Assembly: GCA_030522415.1 (NCBI GenBank)
Contig: CM060111.1
Location: 46,227,559 to 46,291,558 of the forward strand
DNA from: Channallabes apus
Lineage: Eukaryota > Chordata > Actinopteri > Siluriformes > Clariidae
Reading direction: 5' to 3'
Length of the DNA: 64,000 bases
This document shows positions 1 to 10,516 of this stretch, one piece after another (positions within the stretch are counted from its first letter, which is position 1; each line of letters opens with the position of its first letter). The notes under the pieces are model-generated. The model saw nothing but the letters and a program-made list of their open reading frames with translations. It did no database searches and was not told the origin of the DNA. Position numbers and translations under genes: made by a program.

Positions 1-1116
1 AAGATCTGGACTGCAGACTGGCCGTTTCAGTACCCGGATCCTTCTCCTACGCAGCCATGATGTTGTGAATGATGCAGAATGTGGTCTGGCATTGACTAGA
101 TGTTGTTCTAGAACCTGAATATATTTTTTTGCATTGATGGTGCCTTTCCAGACATGCAAGCTGCCCATGCCACACGCACTCATGCAACCCCATACCATCA
201 GAGATGCAGGCTTCTGAACTGAGCGTTGATAACAACTTGGGTTGTCCTTGTCCTCTTTGGTCCGGATGACATGGCGTCCCACATTTCCAACAAGAACTTC
301 GAATTGTGACTCGTCTGACCACAGAACAGTCTTCCATTTTGCCACACTCCATTTTAAATGATCCCTGGCCCAATGAAAATGCCTGTGCTTGTGGATCTTG
401 CTTAGAAATGGCTTCTTCTTTGCACTGTAGAGTTTCAGCTGGCAATGGCGGGTGGCACGGTGGATTGTGTTCACTGACAATGGTTTCTGGAAGTATTCCT
501 GAGCCCATTCTGTGATTTCCTTTACAGTAGCATTCCTGTTTGTGGTGCAGTGTCGTTTAAGGGGCCGGAGATCACGGGCATTCAGTATGGTTTTACGCCC
601 TTGACCCTTACGCAAAGAGATTGTTCCAGATCTTCGGATGATATTATGCACATTTGATGATGATAACTGCAAAGTCTTTGCAATTTTTCACTGGGTAACA
701 CCTTTCTGATATTGCTCAAATATCTTTCTGCGCAACATTGTGGGAATTGGTGATCCTCTACCCATCTTGGCTTCTGAGAGACACTGCCACTCTGAGAAGC
801 TCTTTTTATACCCAATCATGTTGCCAATTAACCTAATTACTGTTAATTGGTCTTCCAGCTCTTCGTTATGCCCAAATTTACTTTTTCCAGCCTCTTATTG
901 CTACTTGTCCCAACTTTTTTGGGATTTGTTGACACCGTGAAATTTGGAATTAACATATTTTTCCTTTAAAATGATAAATTTTCTCGGATTAAACTTTTTA
1001 TCTCTCATCTATGTTCTATTCTGAATAAAATATTGACATTTGCCATCTCCACATCATTGCATTCAGTTTTTATTCACAATTTGTTTAGTGTCCCAACTTT
1101 TTTGGAATCCGGTTTG
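1..1116 (-). mobile_element. Tc1-like transposon family A, copy 1, cut by window edge
   Basis: Nearly identical over its length to the complete copy at 21414-23007, and truncated by the window start. The right terminal inverted repeat ends in CCGGTTTG at 1116, followed by the TA target dinucleotide at 1117-1118. The internal direct repeat seen in the complete copy is also present near 905. Relative to the complete copy, about 51 bp are missing near position 95. It is a dead copy. Confidence 0.9.
47..815 (-). pseudogene. Broken Tc1-like transposase
   Basis: Remnant of a DD34E transposase of the Tc1/mariner superfamily, read on the minus strand in two frames: 582-815 (N-terminal helix-turn-helix part) and 47-508 (start of the catalytic part). 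The frame changes between them. The first catalytic Asp (WSDE) is kept here, although it is replaced by a stop in its neighbour just after that residue at 21.4-23.0 kb. The deletion near 95-105 removes the stretch that carries the second catalytic Asp in the other copy, so this copy cannot encode an active enzyme. Confidence 0.85.
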
Positions 1117-1118
1117 TA

Positions 1119-2610
1119 TGTTTAAAGGACACTTATCTTTCCTTTAATCTTTTCTTCATCGTTAGATTAGAAATGGTAAGTGATTTGATAAAAATATTAA
1201 TAACTGGGTGTTTGTCGTTTTAGAATTTTAATGAACCAGTTGGTCATTTAAAATAACAGTTACAGAGGTTTAAGTTTTATTGTGAAACCACACTCCTACA
1301 GATGGAGCCACGCCAAATAGCTGCAACCGTGCAAATGGCGTGCAAATGCCCTATGCACGCCGTGATCACCCCTCCTTTTCCTGCCAGAAATGCATGTCAA
1401 GATTTCACAGATTTAAACACACCCATTCAAGCCCTATTCATTCATTTACCTGGTTCGTTCTCAAGAACACGTTAAAACAAGCCAGCAATTTAGCTGCGCT
1501 GAGTTGCAATCAAGTGATTTTAACAACCTGCCCCCACCCCCGCCGAACTGACGCTATCAAACTACAGAGATGAAGATTGCGGCTTAACGGACTGTTCGCA
1601 GTAAGTAGTGTTTAATTTTATAAAGTTTGTTTGGGGTAGTTTACAGTTTATTTCCCAGTTTAGTTTTTTTTTATTGGCCATTTTGAAAATCACTGGCAGC
1701 AACAGCAGCGGTCAGATGTGACTTTAGATAACTTAATGATCAGTTTGTTAAGTATGGAGTTAACATTACAGCTTACTGTCAGTGTCACAAACTCACAATG
1801 TCACTCCTCTTTAACTCAAAAAGATGCTAAAGCTTCGAAAATACTATTAATGTCCCTATTAGAAAAGCTGCACTACCCGATGAAGAGTTTTTGTGCTCTC
1901 TGAAAATACTGAGAGAATCTGACCGCGTGTTGTCTGGATAAATTCAGCATTTATTTATTCTTTGGGTAAGAGTTAATCTGCAGGTTATTTCAGTGACTGG
2001 AATATAATGTTATGCAGTTCATGAGGGACACAAGATGAGGCTAGATGTACAGGAGCTAGTAACGTGAGCGATTAGTTATCGAGCTGGATAAAAACACTGA
2101 AGTGTTTATCAGTTAAGGAGGAGGAGGGGGGGGGAGGTGTGTGTGTATGGGGGGGTGTATGTGAGGGGGAGGGGGAGGTGTGTATGTGTGTGTGGGGGGA
2201 GGGGGGTGTATTTGGGGGGGGGTGTATGTTTGTGTGGGGGGAGGTGTGTGTGTGGGGAGGTTTCAGTAAGTTATAGTTTGGCTTCAGAGATGCTCATAAT
2301 GCTCATATACGAGTGCTATATCGCTTAACTTATTTGTATATAAGTTTTATAAATTTTTGTAAAGCGCATTAAGTAAATTTTCGGTTAATTTAATACAGAC
2401 AATAATACAGACAGTCAGTGGTTAACACTAACAAAGCTCAATAGTTAACAATAGCACAGGCAGATTATTTACATTCCAGAATTCCCAAAACAGTATTTTA
2501 CACCCTCTGTGGTAAATAGGTTTATTAATATCTTTTATATTTATTACAACTAGGTGTTCTGTGAAGTTTATTTGTCTTTGTCTTCACTAAATTCTCCTGT
2601 TGTCTTTAAG
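1119..2610. other. No supported gene; non-coding with a G-rich tract
   Basis: Short open frames occur (for example around 1340-1573) but none has recognisable motifs or splice context. The G-rich tract at 2119-2262 is listed separately. The polypyrimidine stretch at 2590-2610 leads into the exon-like frame at 2611. Confidence 0.5.
2119..2262 (+). repeat. G-rich low-complexity tract, possible G-quadruplex
   Basis: About 140 bp made almost only of G and T with roughly a dozen runs of four or more G on the plus strand. Spacing between runs is often under seven bases, which fits G-quadruplex rules. Any open frame across it is a composition artefact. Confidence 0.7.
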
Positions 2611-2712
2611 CAGAGCTCCGCTGTGGAGGATTGGGGGGTCAGACGACTGACGGCTGGACTTTTGGAGCTACAGGACTGGAGGAGCCTGAACAAGCTGTTG
2701 AGGGAGCTGTAG
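2611..2712 (+). CDS. Candidate terminal coding exon, unidentified
   Basis: A pyrimidine-rich stretch ending in CTTTAAG at 2610 looks like a 3' splice site. It is followed by 33 open codons and a TAG at 2710-2712. The frame reads in a protein-like way (for example LLELQDWRSLNKLLREL). An AATAAA occurs about 300 bp downstream, near 3014. I do not recognise the family and see no convincing upstream exon in the window. It could be the last exon of a gene lying mostly outside the window, or chance. Confidence 0.25.
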   Translation, partial: QSSAVEDWGVRRLTAGLLELQDWRSLNKLLREL

Positions 2713-3979
2713 GAGGGATGACGTCACAGTCCGACAGCTTTAGAATGATGTTTGGTCAGGTCTACTGTATATTCTGAACATAGAACTGCAAAATGTCTGA
2801 TACAGTACTTTGGGGGAAACAAAGACTTAAACTGTTCCATCGTTAATAGTTTTTAAAAATTGATATGATATTTTAATATAAAAGAACTATAGATAGAGAC
2901 TTATAAGCAGCTGGTGTATCCGGGTAGTTTAATGAACTTTAAGCAAAAATACAACATGTATTTGTGTATTTTTTTTTATAAATTACTGTTTTAACTTTGA
3001 CTAGTTTTGAAAGAATAAATCGAATTGTTAAAGTCATGTTTGCGTGTTTTAATTGTTGGGGGACTGTTTGGGTATTTAAAAAACGTTTAGTTGAACCAAC
3101 AACTTTGTTTTAAATAGTCAAAGAGTTGGGCTGAAAATAATAATATTTTATTTATTTTATTTTATAAATTATTATTATTATTATTATTAATATTGGTCAT
3201 AGAAACAAATGAAAACAGTTAAACACTTGATTGTATGTATCTGTGCTTGTAAGAGCCATATCGTATTTGTTCTGAATTTGTTGTTGTGTTTATTTTATCT
3301 TATTTTACTTGTTGTTATTTCATTTATTCTACCTTGTTCTATTCATTAGTAAAGCATTAAGCATTAAGTTTGTTACATAAGCCATAAGCTTTATATTTCT
3401 TAGTCATGCATCATAAGTTGACAATCGTAGGTTGGTCTGTGATGTCATTCTACAATTACATGCATTTGTGTGACTGTGATATGATTGAGAGTTCAGTTTA
3501 GATTGGGAAGGCTACGGAAACACAAGCTTTTGACCGTCAGCTAACGAGAGCTCCCGGTAAGCTAAGAATGTAAGATACAGCAACCAGGTTGTTGTAACCG
3601 TAAGCTCCCGTAAGTGGATATATACAGCAAGAGTGTTGTTATATTCGTAAGCTAAGACTGTAATTTACAAGATACAGCAAACAGGTTGTTGTAAAAGTCA
3701 GAGATTTGCAAGATGCAGCAACTGGTGTCTGTAATCACAGTGGATTTACTCAAGACGACTGTATGAAGTGTTGATTCTTTGATGCTGACAAAATAAACTA
3801 CAAGAGACAAAGAGATCGGACTTCTGTCGTGTGAGTGAAACTTTAAACCAGAGCTACGCGTCAAAACTGGTGAAATAATTATGACCGCATCTACAGTGCT
3901 AGTTTGTCTTTGTGATTATGTGACCCATAATCATTTTTTCTCATAAATAAATGTTTTGGGTTTTAAGAACTTCATCAAA
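2713..3979. other. No supported gene; AT-rich non-coding
   Basis: AT-rich sequence with (TTA)n around 3165-3190 and short degenerate repeats of a splice-like CAG/GTTGTT pattern around 3560-3720. Nothing coding was recognised. Confidence 0.5.
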
Positions 3980-4290
3980 ACAGCAAAGACAAACTTAGGA
4001 GGAGTGGAAGGTGAGAAACCTCAATGGAGAATACCGAGTATGACATGGTGTTAATTCCTCTGTGTGTGTGTGTGTGTGTGTGTTTTTGGTGGGGGGAGGG
4101 GTGTGTGTGTTAAAGCCAATGGAGAAATGCAGGAGCGCACAAACACACACACACCCCTCTCCATCCACAAATGCTTTAACTGTTGTCTTGTAAATCGTTG
4201 ATTAAACCTATGAACATGGCTGTTCAGCATCAGTCCAAAACACAAGCGCAGAGTCTGTTTTTGTCCTTAACTAAAATACTTCAATATGTT
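3980..4290. repeat. Duplicated non-coding segment, copy 1
   Basis: Shares several blocks in the same order with 6535-6790: AGACAAAC..GGAG..GTGGAA, a CA-repeat after AGGAGC, and GATTAAACCTATGAACA followed by GCTGTTCA, then TCAATATGTTAATAAT. The two copies are about 2.5 kb apart, and the SINE and tRNA-derived units lie between them. Confidence 0.6.
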
Positions 4291-5037
4291 AATAATAAAT
4301 AAATTTTGCTGAATAAGGTAATAAGCAATATTTAAAATAAACCTAACCAGTAAGTTAAGTAAGTGTTCCATACATTAAAGTACTGTGTATAACCAAGTGC
4401 CCTAGCAAATACAATTACAGTTTACAGTACAAATAAAGAGTGTGTGCGCTGGGGGGATTGGAAGAGGAATGAGGATACTCATTTACAAGACAAAAGAGGT
4501 GTGAATGCGCACCCTTCGGTGTGTGTGTGTGTGTGTGTGTGTTCTAGGTTCCTAGGGGTGCATTCTTAAATTCAGTCTGTCTGAATCTTTATAAACGCCA
4601 AGTTGGGAAAATCATGTTTGAGAAAACGACAACAACAATTAAAAACTTGATCATTTGCGTCTGTGTTATTTTGTGCTTAAGTGAACCATATTTATTTTTT
4701 CTTAGTTTAAAAAATGCTTTGGGTTTAAAGAACTTAATTAAAGGGGACATACGGTGCTACATGGACTTTTTCAAGCTGTTTGGACTGCATTGTGTGTTAG
4801 GAGAGTGTGTACACAACCACTCTACAATGATAAAGAGCCGCCCAGCCGGAAATCAGGCCGTTTTCAAAAGCCTGTCGGTGTGACGTCACACCGACAGAGG
4901 CCGCTCCCAGTATAGTTGATTGTTTTAGCAAAGACTAAAACACGGCGTGAAAAGACGGCCATTGCTTTTCAACACTGGAGCAAAATGGCGCCTACACGAG
5001 TGTGGTGTGCAGTTTGTTGGTGTAGTGGGGGGGCCAG

Positions 5038-5223
5038 GTTAAGGTAGCTCAGTGGTTAAGGCATTGGACTACGGTTCGGAAATTCCCAGGTTCAAACCCC
5101 ACAACCACCAAGTTGCCACTGTTGGGCCCTTGAGCAAGGCCCTTAACCCTCAACTGCTCAGATGTGTAATGAGATAAAAATGTAAGTCGCTCTGGATAAG
5201 AGCGTCTGCCAAATGCCTAAATG
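5038..5223 (+). repeat. tRNA-derived SINE (V-SINE-like)
   Basis: The head resembles a tRNA gene with A-box-like GTAGCTCAGTGGTTAAGGC and B-box-like GGTTCAAACCCC, the two halves of a pol III promoter. The tail ends in GTCGCTCTGGATAAGAGCG plus TCTGCCAAATGCC, a 3' end common in fish SINEs mobilised by LINEs. The family name is from memory of fish SINEs. A truncated relative lies at 60573-60706. Confidence 0.75.
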
Positions 5224-5224
5224 T

Positions 5225-5296
5225 AGTGTGGTGATCTAGTGGTTAGGATTCAGCACTCTCACATGGGAGACCAGGGTTTGATTCCCACTCAAGGTA
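5225..5296 (+). pseudogene. tRNA-Glu-like sequence, unit 1
   Basis: A 72-nt stretch that aligns without gaps to eukaryotic tRNA-Glu, with the D-arm block ATCTAGTGGTTAGGATTC and a TGATTCCC T-arm. The 5' acceptor strand (AGTGTGG) does not pair with the 3' end, so it is a pseudogene. It is the first of three such copies spaced about 470 bp apart. Confidence 0.65.
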
Positions 5297-5414
5297 CATG
5301 CGTTTTTGCACTACATATTTATAAAGTTCGCTTAGTAGACGAGGCGAGTGCGCTATGCTTCGGTAAGCTTTTCTGACACCAGGAGAGACTCAGTCAAACA
5401 CACACACACACAAT

Positions 5415-5942
5415 GCTTTGCGTGTATGATGTCCTAGGTTGAATACCCGGCATCTCCATGACTCAGTCACACACATACACACACACACACGTTGTCTGTC
5501 AGAAAGGTCTCTGTTTATTAACAGCAAAAGATCGGTTTATATATGCTTGACCAAACGCCTGTGCTATAGACATATGTTACTACAAAGAAAATGAACCATT
5601 GTAAATGTCCTGGTGAGATCCCGAAAAAACAATGCTTCACATGTATAAGGTCGCGGGTTAAATACCTGGCATTTCCACGAGGTAGCGATTAATCCCTTGT
5701 GGTCTAGTGGTTAGGATTCCGTGCTTTAACGCGGTAGCCCTGGGTTTGATTCCCGCTCAAGGTACATTCTTTTTTGCACTACATATTTATAAAGTTTTTC
5801 TAAAGTTCGCTTAGTAGACGAGGCGAGTGCGCTATGCTTCGGTAAGCTTTTCTGACACCAGGAGAGACTCAGTCAAACACACACACACTGCTTCGCGTGT
5901 ATCATGTCCTAGGTTGAATACCCGGCATCTCCATGACTCAGT

Positions 5943-5973
<31 letters not shown>

Positions 5974-6155
5974 GTTGTCTGTCAGAAAGGTCTCTGTTTA
6001 TTAACAGCAAAAGATCGGTTTATATATGTTTGACCAAACGCCTGTGCTATAGACATATGTTACTACAAATGAACCATTGTAAATGTCCTGGTGAGATCCC
6101 GAAAAAACAATGCTTCGCGTGTATAAGGTCGCGGGTTGAATACCCGGCATTTCCA
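5415..6155 (+). repeat. Four tRNA-Ala-like 3' halves within a tandem array
   Basis: Four segments end in a TC-arm and acceptor like those of tRNA-Ala: 5415-5458, 5633-5677, 5889-5933 and 6111-6155. Each runs from GCTTTGC or GCTTCGC through a GGTTGAATACCCGG-type arm to GCATCTCCA or GCATTTCCA. The expected 5' half is absent from each and is replaced by unrelated or CA-repeat sequence. They alternate with the tRNA-Glu-like copies in units of about 470 bp, so the array looks like a decayed, tandemly duplicated tRNA cluster. Confidence 0.55.
5693..5764 (+). pseudogene. tRNA-Glu-like sequence, unit 2
   Basis: Best preserved at the acceptor: TCCCTTG pairs with CAAGGTA except for one mismatch. GTGGTCTAGTGGTTAGGATTC and GGTTTGATTCCC match the tRNA-Glu D and T arms. 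The anticodon stem-loop is altered: the position of the Glu anticodon reads TTA by gapless alignment, and the stem pairs only with a six-base loop. Probably not a functional tRNA. Confidence 0.65.
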
Positions 6156-6170
6156 TGAGGTAGCCATTTA

Positions 6171-6242
6171 TCCCTCGTGGTCTAGTGGTTAGGATACGGC
6201 GCTCTCAACGCAGCAACTCGAGTTCGTTTCCCGGTCTGGGAA
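6171..6242 (+). pseudogene. tRNA-Glu-like sequence, unit 3
   Basis: A 72-nt tRNA-Glu-like copy beginning TCCCTCGTGGTCTAGTGG that keeps the CTC anticodon context (GCGCTCTCAA). Mismatches at acceptor pairs 5 and 6 and in the anticodon stem argue against function. A short T run follows at 6252-6255. Confidence 0.65.
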
Positions 6243-6312
6243 GTCAAAAAAGTTTTACAACCAGATACACATGTAAAATTTTATATACATATATAACCAT
6301 ATATATATATAT

Positions 6313-6404
6313 ATGAGGGCATAATAAAAATATTACAAAATATAGGGGAAATATATATATATATATTTCCTCTATATTTTGTAATATTTTTATTATGCCC
6401 TCAT
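6313..6404. repeat. Long near-perfect hairpin
   Basis: Inverted repeat with arms of about 40 bp starting ATGAGGGCATAATAAAAAT and one visible mismatch between arms. The centre is (AT)n. It could be a small palindromic MITE or a fold-back structure. Confidence 0.8.
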
Positions 6405-6534
6405 TTGTACAGTTTATTTTACTAGTTTAATTAATTTTCTTTAGTGAATTTTTAATTAAAGTATATTACAAACTTTTCATTAGGACACTAACGAATCATA
6501 TTAACCTATGCAAAATTTAGACTGTATGTCTCCT

Positions 6535-6790
6535 TTAAAAGACAAACATAGGAGAAGTGGAATGTGAGAAATCTCAGTGGAGAATGTACTGACTCCACCC
6601 CTGCACACCTGACAAATGCAGGAGCACACACACACACACACACACACATGTGGCACTTTAACCGTTAGTGCATCAACATTGTCCTGTAAATAGCTGATTA
6701 AACCTATGAACACAGCTGTTCAAAAGAAATACTAAACAGACACACGTCTATTTTGTCCGCAAGTGAAATACATCAATATGTTAATAATTT
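6535..6790. repeat. Duplicated non-coding segment, copy 2
   Basis: Second copy of the segment at 3980-4290, with the same order of blocks: AGACAAACATAGGAG, a CA repeat, GATTAAACCTATGAACA and TCAATATGTTAATAAT. Confidence 0.6.
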
Positions 6791-7559
6791 ACACCATGAT
6801 AACATTAGTGCAGAAGGATATGAAGAGACTTGTCTCTATTACATCATGACTTTGAGATGTTAACAGTATATTCGAATGTAGACAGTGTTTTTCTGAGCTT
6901 TAAAAAACAGCCATTTTTAATAAAACAGTGCATCTTTAATAAGCCACATTGGTTTCGAGTAAGAAGTATACAGTAGTATTCTGGAGGTGATTCCTGTCCT
7001 GCGATAACAGGCACTAACCCTCTGGAACTGTTTAGTTCTTTTAGTATTGTTTTCAAGTGTGAATGTTTATGGGGATTAAATCTGTCTCTGCTGCCGCATC
7101 TATTCACAGTTGTGATAAGTGATTAATGCCCCATCAGATCTTTGATGTGGGACGTTATGCTGGTTGAATGACTAAAGAAATACTGATCCGTATGGACAGA
7201 TATTTGTTCCAGATATTATGCGCCATTAATCAATTTGTTATGTCAATTTGACTATCAGCGAAAACATCAAAAATATAACGTAAACAAACCCAAGCAGAAG
7301 TTAATTTTTAAGCTTTACTTTGCAGCAAAATATTATCTACCAGTGTATTAAACGGAAATAGCTAAAATTCACCGTAATGTAAAATACTGTATATAGCCTG
7401 AACTAGTATTTCGTACCACAACGACCGGTATAGATAAATTACAGATGTTACTGTGTCTTTAAGGATTATTAAGGATGTCTTGAAAAATCAAATTTTATTT
7501 GTTACATACACAGTACAATATGTAGCAAAATGCTTATAAATCTGTGCTTTAGGCGAGGC
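6791..7559. other. No supported gene
   Basis: AT-rich non-coding sequence. Nothing recognised on either strand. Confidence 0.5.
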
Positions 7560-7582
7560 TCGAACTCGGCATTGCTTCACCT

Positions 7583-8279
7583 GTGGCACTGCTTAATCCA
7601 GTTCAGCCTATAGCTTCACATTTAGATTTTCAGTGCTTTACAGGTATAGGACAGGAAGAGCTGTATAAACTTATCACCTCGGCTAAATCAACAACGTGCC
7701 TGTTAGACCCAATCCCAACCAGATTTTTAAAAGAAGTGAAGCTTACGGTTGGAGAGCCACTTCTAAACATTATTAATTCTTCATTATATCTAGGTCACGT
7801 CCCTAAACCTTTCAAGTTAGCAGTTATTAAGCCGCTTCTTAAAAAATCTAATTTGGACGCGAATGAGATAACAAATTACAGACCGATTTCAAACCTTCCG
7901 TTCATATCAAAAATACTAGAAAAAGTAGTATCAGCTCAAATATGCACATTCTTGCAGGATAACAACATCCTTGAAGAATTTCAAGTCCTGCTTGATCTTA
8001 GTGTTGCATTCGACACTGTAGATCATAATATTCTCATAGATCGCTTACAAAATTATATAGATATTCAGGGACAGGCATTAAAATGGTTTAGATCTTACCT
8101 GTCTGATCGCTACCATTTTGTAGATCTAAATGGAGAACTGTCTGGTGTAATGCCAGTGAAATATGGGGTCCCACAAGGGTCAGTTTTAGGACCTCTGTTG
8201 TTCTCAATATACATGCTTCCCTTGGGTAACATCATTAGAAGACATGGGATTAGTTTCCATTGTTATGCTGATGATACCC

Positions 8280-8348
<69 letters not shown>

Positions 8349-9028
8349 AGACGAAAATACCTAAGTTGTCTAGATTAACTGAGTGTGTCCAGGACATAAA
8401 AGATTGGATGACCAATAACTTTCTTTTATTAAATTCAGATAAGAAAGAGATATTACTTATTGGCCCAAAAACCAGCACACAACAGCTTTCACAATTCAGC
8501 CTGCGCTTAGAAGGATGTACTGTTACTACCAGCTCGACAGTAAAAGACCTGGGCGTAATATTAGACAGTAACTTGTCCTTTGAAAATCACATTTCAAATA
8601 TCACAAAAACAGCCTTTTTCCATCTTCGAAATATTGCTAAACTTAGGAACATCTTATCCGTATCTGATGCAGAAACGCTAGTTCATGCATTCATGACCTC
8701 CAGACTGGACTATTGTAATGCATTACTAGGTGGTTGTCCTGCATCCTCAATAAACAAGCTTCAGTTAGTCCAAAATGCAGCCGGCAGGGTTCTCACTAGA
8801 TCCAGAAAATATGATCATATGACCCCAATATTATCATCCCTGCACTGGGTACCTGTTCAGTTTAGAATAAATTACAAAATAGTATTACTTACATACAAGG
8901 CCTTAAATGGTTTAGCTCCCACATACCTAACCAGTCTTCTGATACGCTACAATCCACCACGCGCCTTAAGATCACAAAACTCCGGACTTCTGGTAGTTCC
9001 TATCTACAAAATCTACAAAAGGGGGTAG
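7583..9028 (+). pseudogene. L2-type reverse transcriptase, open but damaged
   Basis: A 481-codon frame carrying the RT palm and thumb. Visible motifs are NYRPISNLPFISKILEKV (fingers), LLDLSVAFDTVDH (block with the first catalytic Asp), GVPQGSVLGPLLF and the YADD box at about 8265. The first codon is GTG, so the start is arbitrary. Two oddities stand out. Around 7985 the text jumps from the EEFQ block straight to LLDLS, where related LINEs have roughly 30 more residues. Directly after YADDTQLY a (TA)n tract inserts an in-frame run of about 20 alternating Tyr and Ile. The enzyme should be dead, yet the frame stays open. Confidence 0.8.
8285..8346. repeat. (TA)n microsatellite inside the RT frame
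   Basis: About 31 TA dinucleotides immediately 3' of the YADD-coding triplets, leaving the frame open. Confidence 0.95.
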
Positions 9029-9075
9029 GGTATTTTCATATTTAGCTCCAAAGCTTTGGAATAGCCTTTAAGAAT

Positions 9076-10516
9076 TTAGTGCAATGTTTAATTTGCATAG
9101 AAAGTGCCGTCTTTCTTAACGCTGTCATGAAAAAGGAGTGAAAAATCGATTCCTGAGCAACCGATGTCAGCTAATTCAGGACCTTCACTGTAGACAGCGC
9201 CTTGTAACGTCGGACGTAAGAGGCAGCGACTTAAGAAGACTCCTAAGAGACAGTTCGAGAAATACACTTAGAAAAGTTATCACTTAACGTAAGATATATC
9301 TTGAGTCTTCTTAGCACGCGAATAGTGTGCGTTATCGAGAAACCGGGCCTTGTTCATTTTCTATTGGGCGTGCATGTGCAAAGACCTCCGTATGTCATAT
9401 ACAGGAAACAGAATTGAACGATTCTCAGCAATAAGTCTTCAAGTCTCGAGTCGTTCGTTCTTTTGACACGTGACTCCCATAGACGCTATGCGGTGCAAAA
9501 GATTCAAAGGAATGAACGACTCAGAATGGAAGATATAAGAGGTGAGCTACTTATTCTGTTTATTATAATATGTCCTTATTTACACTGTAATATTTTCATA
9601 ACTGGAACTATAGCCAAAATTTGTGTATTTAGACGTATTGGGGTATTTTTTATTGAAAATGCAACATTTTAATTTATTTCTGATCAAAAGAACGAAATAA
9701 ATGAAATGACTCAAAAAAAGATTTGTTCATTTTGATGAACGAGATTCAAAGAACCGAGTCACTAAAATGATTCGAGCTTCCCAACACTAATACTGAATGA
9801 CGAGGTGTTTTTATACTCGATGATATTAAAGCAGTTCAGTCGCTGCCATAAAAGGTCTGAAAGTTCGGTGTCCAGCCCTCGTCACAGATACTGTTGTGTT
9901 AGTTTTTCCTACTTATTTAAGATGATTGTTGTGTAGAAGGTGAAGTTTATATGCTGGTGTTACAGTATGTAGTGTGTAAAAGTCACACAGTTAAAATCTC
10001 AGTGTGGCAGATTAACCTGCTTTCAGGAAGAGCAGCTGTTTAACCTCTGTCTCAGGAAGGTCACATGGTGCACTTCTTCTAGCATCCAAGCTAACACGTT
10101 TACTCACATGCGCACACACACACAGGCACACACACTTACGCCTCATTATGTACAAACTCAACTGACCATCTTAATTTTTTATCTATTCAAAATATTTAAA
10201 AAATATATAAATTTAATTTAAAAAATAATCTTTAAAAAATGGTTATTAAAAAACACAAGAATCCTGTCACTTTTCAAAATCTTCAGATATTAATTTTCCA
10301 TAACTTTCCTGGGTGTAAAATAACATGACTTCTAAATGACTTGATGATTCCAGGATTTTCATGACCTAGTCACCTAGACCCCAGTCATAGACACACACTC
10401 CCTTTTTGAAACTAAAATGTCCCAAATGTGTGCAGAAATCCCAAACAGTGCCAGAGAACTTTAAGCCCTGGACACACTGCCATAATAAAACCTTTTTATC
10501 ATGTAATGGTAATAAG
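9076..10516. other. No supported gene; dispersed repeat remnants
   Basis: Includes a GAACGA/GATTCGA-rich repeat around 9430-9795 ending in CTTCCCAACACTA, of a type common in fish DNA transposons, and AT-rich sequence around 10150-10300. No coding features recognised. Confidence 0.45.

Larger units (their letters stand above)
7560..9075 (+). mobile_element. L2-clade LINE fragment, 5' truncated
   Basis: Non-LTR retrotransposon remnant starting inside the region between endonuclease and reverse transcriptase. The element has no endonuclease part. It ends shortly after a frame break near 9028, where a LAPKLWNSL-type continuation appears in another frame. Assigned to the L2/CR1 side of LINEs from the RT motifs; the subfamily is not certain. 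Confidence 0.8.
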
